Origin: Amphiura filiformis
Lineage: Eukaryota > Echinodermata > Ophiuroidea > Amphilepidida > Amphiuridae
Direction of reading: 5' to 3'
Assembly (NCBI RefSeq): GCF_039555335.1
Contig: NC_092628.1
Span: forward strand, 34,184,965-34,248,964
DNA length: 64,000 bases
In this document: piece after piece, positions 46,500-57,923 of the stretch
Numbering within the stretch: position 1 is the stretch's first letter
How the letters are laid out: each line of letters begins with the position of its first letter
Notes under the pieces: generated by a model
What the model saw: only the letters and a program-made list of their open reading frames with translations
Told to the model about the DNA's origin: nothing
Database searches by the model: none
Program-made: the position numbers and the translations under genes

Positions 46500-46765
46500 A
46501 GTGTTGAGACCCGGTGTTGAGATTGCAGGATTCCATGTGATCCAGTTGTGCAATCCTGACAAACTACATATAGGCACAGAAACGTTGGTCGGGCAACACT
46601 CACATGCGTGGCTTGCTATAGCTGTTCTGATGGTTGGCACCCGAGGGGTTGGTGGGTTAAATCACAGGTGGGGAAAACAACTTTTCTCTGAACATCTTCT
46701 TCCTTCCTTCCTTCCTTCCTTCCTTCCTTCCTTCCTTCCTTCCTTCCTTCCTTCCTTCCCTCTTT
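46500..46765 (+). mobile_element. tRNA-like SINE copy with (TTCC)n tail
   Basis: ATATAGGCACAGAAACGTTGG, GGTTGGCACCCGAGGGG and a worn B box GGGTTAAATC are followed by ACAACTTTTCTCTGAACATC and a pure TTCC tract at 46701-46758. The order and the tail match the SINE copies at 22378-22925 and 40135-40380. The TTCC microsatellite seems to have grown from the SINE tail. Confidence 0.65.
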
Positions 46766-47034
46766 CCTCTTTCCTTCCTGTTGTGCAAAAAGCAGTTTTA
46801 GAGTTCGGGTTAAAGCAAAGGTCCTGTTAATTTGTAACCACTTTGCACAGACCAAAATAATGGTTAATAGTGCTATTAAAGCTTTACAGCCCACCATTTA
46901 TCATCCAGGAACATCTATTTTATATAAATGAGGTGAAAAGTAAATTAGGTTCTGAAGTACGGACAAAATTAATGATTAACTTTATAATTTCAAGTTTATA
47001 AGCAATTATACAGAAATTACATCTCAGAAATGTA

Positions 47035-47669
47035 AACACCTCAAAAGAAATAAGTCCCCCTCTGAACATGTTGTCATAACATCGTAAGGTTTCGTTTTGT
47101 ACCAACAAAACTAACTTTGAAATAATCATATAAGTGTTTACTAAGTGCTGTGTGAAAATGAGAGATTTCCATGACTTCAGGGCTGAATGAGCCTAAATTG
47201 AAGACAAAAAGTGCCCTTTCCAAAAGTCACAAAGCACGCCTATGCTTGTTAACTGCAAGGCGTATTGGGACAAGGAATGGAACTGACCATCTTACAACTC
47301 ACTGTGCTGAACTCTGCACCAAGGGGATTTGCATGGCTGAATGATCAAGAATTGATACACATTGAAGTAAATGTTCACTTGGTGAGGATTTTAAACTGCA
47401 CTCAAACACATGGGGTTTTCCATTAGTAACAAGCCATGAATCAACTTTTGTAACAAGCATATAGGCCTACTTTGTGACTTTTGAAAAGGGCAGTTTTTGC
47501 CTTCAATTTAGGTTCATTCAGTCCTGAAGTCATGGAAATCTCTCATTTTCACACAGCACTTAGTAAACAGTCATATAATAATTTCAAAGTTAATTTTGTT
47601 GGTACAAAACGAAACCTTACGATGTTATGACGACATGTTCAGAGGGGGACTTATTTCTTTTGAGGTGTT
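47035..47669. mobile_element. 635-bp MITE with ~215-bp inverted arms, TA-flanked
   Basis: Left arm 47035-47248 and right arm 47450-47669 are reverse complements with few mismatches; outer end AACACCTCAAAAGAAATAAG. TA flanks both ends, as for Tc1/mariner-type targets. The ~200-bp centre is unique and non-coding. Confidence 0.88.
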
Positions 47670-47671
47670 TA

Positions 47672-49535
47672 GTATGATCAGTATTTTAGTTATGCCGGGC
47701 AGGTCTTAAAGATAATTTTTCTAGGTGATGTTAGAAAATATCATTCAAATTATATTGAAGCCATTATGAATATAGAGACTATAAGAAAGTTCTGTAATTG
47801 AATTGATAGGAAAGATGTATGGTATGAAATTAAATTATATGTATGGAAATCAGACCTGTATTATTTTATTGGATCTGGGTGGGGCTTTCTCTATATTCTG
47901 TACTTGAGGGTCATTCAAAGAATCTACCTCAACTCTTTATAACTTTGGTTTTATGTAGCTTCTGCATATTATATATACATTGAGATGTCACTACAAAAGA
48001 TGGCAATTTCCATTTAGGTGGCTTAATAACAACAGAAGCACCGGAAATAGTAAAAAAATTAAAAATGAATTTCGCATGATAAGAAATAACCTTATTACCG
48101 GTATGTTAATTGGTTCAACAACATCATATCAATGGTAATAAGGTCCAGAGTTCATTTTGTTAGCCATCTGGCCTAGAATTACATACAGTTATACATACAT
48201 GTACAGGACTAATTTTCTCAACTGTTGCATGTGATACTAATGCAATATCAGGACAGATGGCTTGATCAAATTCAAGGAACGCATCATGGTTGATTGTTAC
48301 GCTAATTGTAGCAACTGCCAGCTTATTTTATAATTCTAATCAGGTTTCAGTCTTATATTGCAGAGATTTAGCACTTCAACAAGAGCCATGATGCAAAAAA
48401 CAAGATAATAATGAGCTGTGTAATGACCGTTGTATCATATTGTGAATGTTTTTATATTGTTCTCTTGATGCAGGTTCATCAGTCAAATCTGTCTTTGGCA
48501 TATGGTGAAGAACCTAAAATACCCTAATTAAGCTCTGTTCTCTGCAATAAATTGTTTGAAACATCCTCATGGGGACAGCTTTACCTATATAATTTGGTAA
48601 GTACCTAATGATGATTTTCCTATGAAAATATGTTGGCATACTAAAGGCTAAAAAAAATGTTTGGTTGCCCTCAACCGAGCGACCCAAAAAATTGGAAATC
48701 TTGGGTCGTTTTTTGTTTGTTTTTTGTTTTTGTTTTTCAATCATTTTTTTTAGAAGAAACCTTAAATTTGGACAGAATCAAGGACTTTTATATTTGTTAT
48801 TCACTCATTTTTGGCTCTGAGCGGAGCTTATCAGTGCCTTTGTCATGCAACTAACTAGCATTCATTTTCAGGCCACAATACGCTGTTGGTTTTTATGCTA
48901 AGGATCATTTAATGACTGATATGAAGACTTAAGTTTCGTTTCTAAGTTTGGCTAAGTTATTTTCGAATCGATTGCACTCCAGATTTTATTGAAATTCAGG
49001 CGATAAAAGTATTATTTTTGGGTAAAAAAGACAAAAATAGTCACGATAATCGAGTTATATCTTGGTTCCCTGTGTGTGCTAGAGATTATTCTGGTCTGTA
49101 TAATTTAAGATGCGTAATACAGACGGAAACCAATGGAGGTACATTTCTTAAGATTTAGTTCAGATCAGAAATTATTTGACTACTTCTTAACTTTTCTTCA
49201 CTATTTCTTTATAATTTAAATAAAGAGATAGGTAAGGAATGTCAAAAAATAGTCAAGAACATGTCTGAATCTTGAATAAATCCCGAATAAATCTGAACAA
49301 ATGACTTTTCTGGGGACTATTTGGCTTTATGCAAGTGCAGTACTGAAAGCACTGTGCCGATTTTTTTTTGTTTAAAGGTCACGTTTTTACCGATAAGCTG
49401 CGATGCTCAACAAACTTCGTACTTTTCTATGAGGCTATTTTGAACCAATAAATCGATTAGTTTTTCTTGATTGATGACATCACCATTTCTGAACCAATCA
49501 GCAAACAGTTTTGTGTGATTGATCGATTCTTGCAG
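47672..49535. other. Intergenic DNA
   Basis: No supported gene. A diverged fragment at 48640-48760 (GGTTGCCCTCAACCGAGCGA) resembles text at 52280-52330 and, inverted, at 53830-53870, which suggests another dispersed repeat. Confidence 0.35.
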
Positions 49536-49621
49536 TAGTCTCCACAGCAGCCAGTTTGGTTCCGCCCTTCCACACAAACATTTTTGTGGAGGGCGTAACC
49601 AAACTGGCTGCATAGAGACTA
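49536..49621. mobile_element. 86-bp foldback MITE
   Basis: TAGTCTCCACAGCAGCCAGT at left pairs with ACTGGCTGCATAGAGACTA at right. Pairing continues through TTGGTTCCGCCC against GGGCGTAACCAA. The loop is about ten bases. Confidence 0.8.
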
Positions 49622-49624
49622 AGT

Positions 49625-50284
49625 TCACTGACCCACTGACCTTGCAAACTCAACCACAGAGAGCTACGATTGCATAATCGAGGTGAAAATACGCTAGTTT
49701 GTTTACCATTCTGAGCTCATGAGCTTCTGGTAAATGTCATTCGAAGCATTTACGAGCATACCATAATATTTTTTTTAATTAAATATAAAGATGTTTATTT
49801 AAGTTATTTGTAAAATTCAGCGATGGACTTAATATAGAAGTGGTTTGATTTTAGTTGTAAAGCGGGACTCGACCGGCATGACAAGTTGAACATGTGAAGT
49901 TCCAAATTCGGAAGCCATGTACTACTATTCCATGTACGTAGGTCTCACACGAACTGCTCCGAGGTTATACTGACTACTAGATTGTCTACTTTTGTACTTT
50001 CTTCTTCCGGTAAAGTGCTGCTTCATCTTTCGTAAGTGATGAAATTGAAGAAAAAATCATGAAGTGAAATCTATCAGAAATAAACACTGATGTGATGTAG
50101 GCTAGTCCTGCTTAATCGGAGTACAGCATCCAGACCAGGCAGATCCAGATCCGAACAGAACTTACGATTGTTCGGTTGGACGGGTTCAACACACATGACA
50201 CAACAGACATGTCAGGACAGAACAGTTTTGGTGTTTACAAAAAAATGCAAATGATCTCAAGTCACAAAAATTTGTTATAAAATT
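49625..50284. other. Intergenic DNA
   Basis: No gene or repeat boundary is seen. Confidence 0.3.
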
Positions 50285-51085
50285 TCATTTTTTGTCTTGC
50301 CTCAGTATTTCTGTCTGTCCGGGGGTGTGGATGTCCGTGTGTCCGTCTGGAGCTGTATCTGGGAAACTGTAAGACCTACATGATAACGTGGGCGCTACTT
50401 GGTGGGAGGAAGGGTATCTAAGTTTGCTCCGTAATTGTATGTTTTCGGTGAAAAATAATGCAAATTAACATAGCTAATTTGCATAATTTATGCAAAAAAT
50501 CAGCGCAAATTGATAAAATTTCATTTCTGAACTTTGTTCAGGATGGGACTTAGTAATCACTATTTCCGTCTGTGTGTGTGGGGTGGGATGTCCGAATGTT
50601 TGTCCGGAGCTGTATCTGGGGAACCGTAAGACCTACGGGGCGCTTACTTGGTGGGAGGAAGGGTATCCAAGTTTGCTCCGTAATTGTATGTTTTCGGTGA
50701 AAATATGCAAATTAACATAGCTAATTTGCATAATTTATGCGAATATCAGCGCAAATTGATAGCGGTGCATGGTAGCGAAACCTTGTGACAGGAATGATAC
50801 ACACCTGCTGATCACCTGATTAGTTTTTGGCGAAAAGTATGCGCATTTAGTTGTTAAGTTGCATAATTTATGCGGGCGCTTCTACAAAATGGTTGGAAAT
50901 CTGAAGAAATCCGCCTTGTGAAGCTGTTTCTGGGGATCCGTAAGAATGCTAAGCCCTATGATGATGAAACGTGGTGGGGGTAGCATGACCAGAGGATCTC
51001 GACCTGATTCGATTTTCAGCGCAAAATATGGTAATTACCTACCTAATTTGCATAATTTATGCATAATATGCAAAAACCTTTTTTC
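50285..51085. repeat. Three to four degenerate ~250-bp tandem units
   Basis: Units share TATCTGGGRAACYGTAAGACC, TTGGTGGGAGGAAGGGTAT, TTTTCGGTGAAAA and AGCTAATTTGCATAATTTAT. Copies begin near 50300 and 50560. Shorter, worn ones follow near 50780 and 50920. The block runs straight into the 118-bp array. Confidence 0.8.
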
Positions 51086-51169
51086 TCGGAGACTAGGGGT
51101 CGCACATTCTTCAAACTTGGTGGGCAGGTGCATCTTGACCCCAGACAGAACAAGTTTGTATTGGTTAGT

Positions 51170-51950
51170 GGGTGAAGGTCACTCGAGGTCATCCAGGGGT
51201 CATCTAAGGTCAAATTACTAAAACTGTCGTATGGGCATGAAACTTGGTGGGTACAGTTAACATTTAGAGTCAAATTTTCTGACGGTCATTTTGGGGTCAT
51301 CCGAGGTCACTTAGGGGTCATCCGAGGTCAAATTACTAAAACTGTCGTATGAGCATGAAACTTGATGGATACACTTAACATTATGAGTCAAAGTTTGGAA
51401 GGTAATTTCGAGGTCATCCAAGGTCACCAAGGGGTCATCTGAGGTCAAATTACTAAAACTGTCGTATGGGCATGAAACTTGGTGGGTACAGTCAACATTT
51501 AGAGTCAAATTATCGGACGGTCATTTCGGGGTCATCCAAGGTCACCAAGGGGTCACCTGAGGTCAAATTACTAAAAACTTGTATGGGCATGAAACTTGGT
51601 GGGTACACTTAACATTTAGAGTCAAATTTTCAGACGGTTATTTTGGGGTCATCTGAGGTCACCAAGGGGTCAGCTGAGGTCAAATTACTAAAAACTGTTG
51701 TATGGGCATGAAACTTTGTGGGTACAGTCAACATTTAGAGTCAAATTTTTGGAAGGTCATTTCGGGGTTATCCGAGGTCACCCAGGGGTCATCTGAGGTT
51801 AAGTTACTAAAAACTCGCATGGGCATGAAACTTGGTGGGTACAGTCAACATTTCAAGCCAAATTTTTGGAATGTCATTTTGGGGTCATCCAAGGTCACTC
51901 AGGGGTCATCTGTGGTCAAATTACTAAAACCTCATGTGGATATGAAACTT
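51170..51950. repeat. 118-bp satellite, seven units, rich in AGGTCA half-sites
   Basis: The marker CAAATTACTA recurs at 51211, 51329, 51446, 51564, 51681, ~51799 and 51917, a period of 117-119 bp. Each unit has GGGTCATCCGAGGTCA, five bases, then GGGTCATCTGAGGTCA, followed by ATGGGCATGAAACTTGGTGG and ACATTTAGAGTCAAATTTT. Small variants distinguish units. No frame runs through all seven. Confidence 0.95.
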
Positions 51951-51959
51951 ATTGATGGA

Positions 51960-52707
51960 TGTATTATGCTCTGCAAATAAGATATAGCTACCAACCAGCA
52001 AGATGTATGATTGCGTGTGATCTGGCACATACAATGTATATGATTTCACCTGTTGCACATTCGACTGCAATTACTTTCACATTCAAAAAAGCACAGAGCC
52101 ACAGCGCCATTGGTGCTCTTGTTTTTTTATTAAATGCATGTTTGATTGAAAACAAGAAGTATTTCCATTTAAATCCAGTCCAAAAACTCACAATTTTTTT
52201 ACCACAAAATGATCAAGCAACAATACTAGCCTTTTCAAAATGGAGGAAAAATCGAGGAAGAGTCCATGAAAAAAAAAAGGATCAACCTACCGACCCTCCA
52301 AATTTTTGTCTCGGGAGGGCAACTAAACAATTTTTTTTTGGCCTGATAGGTAATGAAAATAACTGTTCTATGGGTCCAACCTACCCAGATTTTAAGAAAT
52401 GTTGGGAAATTTTTCCTGTACAAATAAATGACCCAAATTTAGAAAAAATGACTTTTTTTTGTATTTCAAAATATTGCAAATATTTACAGATTTTGGTGAT
52501 TTTTTAGGTCATTAGTGGAAAAAAAGGTCCATGCACCTGTAGAACAGGGATTTTTTGTCGCCTTATGAATATAATATTTTACCATGTTCCATAATTGATG
52601 CTGGTAATTATCCTTAGTGGGACTGTGATTATAGATTTGATACCCTAGTGGAAAGATGTCCCTACTTTTGTGTCCCCACTTTATCAGTCTGTTTGCCTCC
52701 CCCCCCG

Positions 52708-52738
<31 letters not shown>

Positions 52739-54158
52739 TCCTCTTTCTCCCCTTCTTAGTCTCGCACAATCTCTCTAACTCTCAATATTTCACTTTAACT
52801 CTCACTCTTTCTCAAAATGTCTTTGACTTCTCATCCCCGCAATCTCAGAATTGTATGTATTCTATATTTGCCAGCGAAGTGGTTACATTTATAACTCCTC
52901 CTTGGTAACTGGATCACGCACCTTTTGGAATTGATAGTACATGTCATAGACTTTGTGTTGTGATCATTTTGATCATGGTGCAGAACTGAGTGAAAGCATG
53001 ATCCAGTTGACATAGTGATAATCGGATTACATATAAGCCTTCGCTGGTGAATAATATGCATCTCCCAGCAAAATACATTTTGAACATCTTAGATGTCAGG
53101 TGTTCATTTATTGGTGTAAATTTCAGTTTATCACATCGGTACTGCAGTTTGCACTCTGAGACACAACATTCAAATAATTCTTACTTTGTAATGAGCTGTG
53201 ACACGATTATTCACATACTGTCTGTACTCAGCGTAGTATTTGTGATGCATAATGCTTATCCATCACAAACATCCTCCCACAAGTATTTCCTCATGCAGCA
53301 TATTAGTACCATACAAAATTTGTTAAAGGTTTATTTTCAAAAGGTGAGATAGTAGGCAGCTAGCTATCAATAAGTGGTATATTTCTTTAACATTAGGTCA
53401 AAACAAAAATAAAAGTCTGTTTGCCCTTTCACTGCTTTCAGCTCAAAATTTATTTGGGTCTGTAGGATCCCAAAGTATTCCGTGGTATGCCACGGACCAT
53501 TTGGTCAATGTGAAACACTTCCAGTTATTATTATTAATTCTAGCTCGTTTGCAGACACAGGCTGTTGTGCAAGACTTTCAGCGAACAGTTATTGGTCTTT
53601 GTCAGTAACACTGAGGCAACTTCAATTTACCTGAACTGTATGACTAATAAGGTTCATGCAGTTCAAGAATTTTGTTTTAAATATACAACATTCATTGACA
53701 TCTATAGGTGAATATATTGGGTCTACACCTTTTAAAATTTAAATTTCACCAATATTTAGTGCTGAGAAATACTAGTACATAAAAATGTTTTAAGCTACAT
53801 TTCCACTTTGAAAAAAATAGTGACTGATTTTTTATTTTTTGGGTTGGTCGGGAAAGGGCAATCAAACCTTTAGGCCTTAACATGATAGTGGGTATTTTCT
53901 TCCTTTTTTAGGTCTAATTATTTCCCTAATACTCCTGTTTCCATTTTTAGAAATAAGCCAATATTTACAAGGGTCATTCATTCTATGGGCCCTTAGCAAT
54001 TTTTGAAGACCTGAACTCAAGTTTTAAAACTGACACATAATGTTTAACAGTTTTATAATTTAGAAAACTAGTACATCTTATTTATGCTGGTTATTTATTT
54101 GTGCCCACCTGATTTCTAACACATCTTGTTAAGGAATGGATATTCTCTTAGGCCTATA
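51960..54158. other. Intergenic DNA with dispersed-repeat fragments
   Basis: No supported gene. A (CT)n tract lies at 52708-52735. The 52190-52510 stretch has poly-A/T-interrupted open frames and shares text, inverted, with 53830-54000, so it is repeat-derived. CCGTGG-TATG-CCACGG forms a small hairpin at 53480-53495. Confidence 0.35.
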
Positions 54159-54604
54159 TAATGAAATAATTAGTTTCCCGTCACCCGCCTGCATCACCTT
54201 TTCAATTTGACTAAAACTTATTTTCATAAAAAATCAATTATCTGAAAATTGAGATGGAAATAATCAAAATTGAAACTCTCAAAATGACTGACATCCCCTG
54301 CTGCTGTGGTAAATAATGGAAATTTAAGGATTACCTCATCATGTTTCTAATGATTACAAAAATTGCAAATTTCTTTTCATTTTAATAAAAATTAAACTCT
54401 TTTCTCAATCTGTTGCAAAATGTCTATAATGATGATCTAAGCATTAATAAATGTTTTGAGATGGTCTTTCATCAACAATATAGGTAATAGCCATATAATT
54501 GAAAGTGTTGACAATAATGAAATTTTCCAAAATAATGAATAATGAAATCATGACCTCATATTTCACTGAAAAAAATGTGATGGGAAACTAATTTCATTTC
54601 ATTA
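54159..54604. mobile_element. ~446-bp MITE with TTTCCCRTCAC ends
   Basis: Left end TAATGAAATAATTAGTTTCC and right end read inward TAATGAAATGAAATTAGTTT, both running into CCCRTCAC, are inverted repeats with a small indel. About 100 bp of the right end recur at 17778-17880. Confidence 0.65.
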
Positions 54605-54609
54605 GCCTT

Positions 54610-57600
54610 ATAGCATATCATTATTATTAAGGGCACAATTGCCTATTGTGAAATAAAATTATATGTACATTTTGTAAACCTTTGCAAAATTGTTATGTAA
54701 CTTTTCGAAGTCATCAATCATAGCATAGATCCTAACCTTAAAAGAAGTTGTTTTGTACTGAAGCTGATAGCTTACAATACATAAATATTGTTGTGCACTA
54801 AATCCATCTTAATCTTAGGTTTCAATGACAGAAATTAGCATTTCAATTCCAGGAATTGAAGGAGTTGTGGATAGGATGTACAAATAGTTTCACAATGCAA
54901 TCACATTTATTTGTTATTTTGTGATTTATCACTTCTCTATTAAATGTTGAAGGTGTTAAAATATGTGTTTATACATGATGAACTCACACACACAAGTTTC
55001 TTTCATTTGACCTGCATGTATTTAAGATAGTTGATAAAAACATACATGTATTCTCTCTGCTCAAGTTGTAGAAAAGTAAAATAATTATTTACCTTGATAA
55101 CCTTGAAAATACAAAAAGACGTTAGAACTTCATATTTTACCAAGTACACAAAGTCACGTAGGAAACAAATTAATATACTCAAGAGACATCAGATGTGCGT
55201 ATTTTTTAAACAAACACACAAAGTCACGTAGGAATGAAATTAATATACTTAGTTCCCTGTTTAAATATTATCAGGTGCCTAGCCATGATTTGGCGATTGC
55301 CTATGATGTTACTTTATACTATCCGTTCAAACATAATACTTTTAGATTTGAATCTACTGCTCAGCTCCAACAAGCCTATTATGTGGCTCAATTGTTTAGA
55401 GTGTGATGTTTGTTGTGCAAAGATTGCTGGTTTGAATCCTGTCAAGATGCACTGGTTTTTTTTAATGTTTATGTGTGCTGCCTGTTCTGATGAAAGATTA
55501 AAAGTTTGTTCATCCTATTAAGGGATGGGGTGTGAACGTTTGGACAGTATTTATTGTGGGACATTAGAGCACATCAGACATATCAAATTGCATGTCAAAA
55601 CGCTCATGCCAGATCCCTTAACCCAGATAACTTTATTTCAGAATTGATCATTGGTAGCTTTTAACAGATGCAATTGGTATTGCTACCTAGCAGTGTGAAA
55701 TGATTCTAAATGTTTTCATCTACTAGCCTTGTTTTAACTATGTCTAACATCAACAATATATATAATAATGAAATAATGAAAGAGTCACATCATCACTCTA
55801 CATAAGATATCAACTTTCATTAGCTTTACGTATTTTAAAAAGCACCCAATTCAATGAGGCAGTAGAAGAACATACTCTGGCATTTTACTCGTCTTTTATT
55901 TACATTATTTTTTTGCTTTCTTTCATTAATTTCACATAACATGAACATGAGCAGACATGAGTGAACATGAGGATGATGAAGTCGCAAGGATTAAAAAAAG
56001 TTGCTTTCAAAATATTGGAAATGTCCTTGTTGCAAGTGATGACTGTTTGCTTTTAATTATTTTAATTAAAGATGATCTAGCAATTCATAAAGTCAAAAAA
56101 TATTAATTATGTACACCTGATAAAAATGAAACGCATTGTATTCTGTATTTAATATGTGCACCTCCCAACAAAATATAAATGTGTTGACAATGAAGCCTAC
56201 TGCTACTAGTAACTAATTTTCTGATGTTTCAAACATCCATATTTCTTCCATTGTTTTAAAAAAAAATAAAATCAATGATACAAAATTTAATGGCTATTAA
56301 AGTGAAAAAATGGAGCAACCATCAGCAATGTTAGCTGCACTCAAAAAAATATTTATTGCACAGGCAGTAACTAAATTATAATTTTTTAACCTATTTATTG
56401 AGAAATGTGATGGTTCTGTAGATAACATACGTTGTTCAGTGCATTTTGCAACTGGTGTTGATTTGAGTGGGAAATCACATTACATAGAAAATCTTACCAA
56501 TTTATTATTTTTAGAGCATGTTTTTGAGTGAGTGCCCTATTAAGGGTAGTCATACTTTCTGTCCACTGTGTTATTATTTTTTAAGCTTTTAAGATGTAAT
56601 TCCTGCTTATTATTAGACAGGGCATCTATCAATCATTCAAGACAGGTGATTTAATGCCTTGCACGTATTGCAGTTAGGAAGCCGATTCACAGATATTGAC
56701 CAAGATCATCACTACATGACAACGAATTTATCTCTGGAACAACTGAAACAAACTTGAGGCATGTTTGTACGCTGTTAAGTGCATTTTTGTGCTGATTTTA
56801 AATGAAATTATAAACATTTTGAATTAGTTTTTAAAAGACTTGTAAATTTTCTTACATTTGCATCTGCAGACAGAAAGATAACACAATTGGTTTCACTCAG
56901 CGCTACATTTATGATGAAATGGAATATTATTGGGCGTGTGCATTCTGTATTTGATATTTAGAGGAAGGGCGTAGCCAGAGTCAGCTGATGGAAGTCAAAG
57001 ACCTCTTCATTCATATCAACTCTTTGAATTAGTATGCTGTTAAACAACTTTAAAGATAATTTTATTTGCCTGTGTAAATTTGCTAAACTAAATCTGTAAA
57101 ATCATAGATTTGTGAAATAGTTGAAAAAATAATTATTTGGTTTTCATCATCAATTCCTATAAAAGATGTACATACATGAAGTACATCATGATGGATTTGG
57201 CTTTTGGAGCCAATTTATTTATTGTTTGTTTCATCCCAGAAAAATATTTTCATACAAACAATATCAGGAGAAAGATATTTCAACTAATCCTTTTCATTTT
57301 AAGGGCAGAGTAATGGGAGAGAACACGGACCTTTTCGAGCATCATTATTTTTGAATTGTATGTCCAAAGTATATAAAACTATACATTTTTGGAAAGGAAA
57401 TGAGTCAAGGAATCCCATGGTGACGTCAGATTTGTTCAAATATCTTGAGTTTTTGAAAAAATCACAAAATGCACTTTTACCCCAATTTTTTGTGACAACT
57501 TTAAAAAAATCTGTTCGGAGTAAAAAAAAATTAGTTAGTTTTTCATGGAGAAGAGACATGAACTTAGGGAAGGTTTTTTATTTTTTTGAAATTCGTCTTA

Positions 57601-57923
57601 TTTTTCAAAATAATGAAAAAAAAATGCGGAAAAAGCAATTTTGTCACTCTATTAAGCTAAAAAAATGCACATAATGGTGTATATTTCAGTTTGTTCAAAA
57701 CAAATATTTTGAAAAAATGAGAAAACCTTCCCTAGACTTTGATGTGCTCTAAACGATAGTGCAAAAGGTTTACCTTTTGCTTGCATATTTTTCGAGTTAT
57801 CTTGTCACAAAAATCGTACAATATTGTTAAAAATGAACTCTGAGAAATCGACGTTTTAGTAAAAAAATGTCAAAATTATGCACAAAACGTCCTCATATTT
57901 TAAAACGGCAAGACTTTCACGCT
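54610..57923. other. Long intergenic AT-rich stretch
   Basis: No supported gene in 3.3 kb. Noted: a ~35-bp direct repeat with CACAAAGTCACGTAGGAA (55147 and 55218), and a weak inverted pair TTAGGGAAGGTTTT / AAAACCTTCCCTA at 57566 and 57722-57735. Confidence 0.35.

Noticed and set aside
51043-51980. Several frames with repeated VNCTHQVSCPYDSFSNLT-type peptides
   Set aside because: They are translations of the 118-bp satellite; each frame breaks between units.
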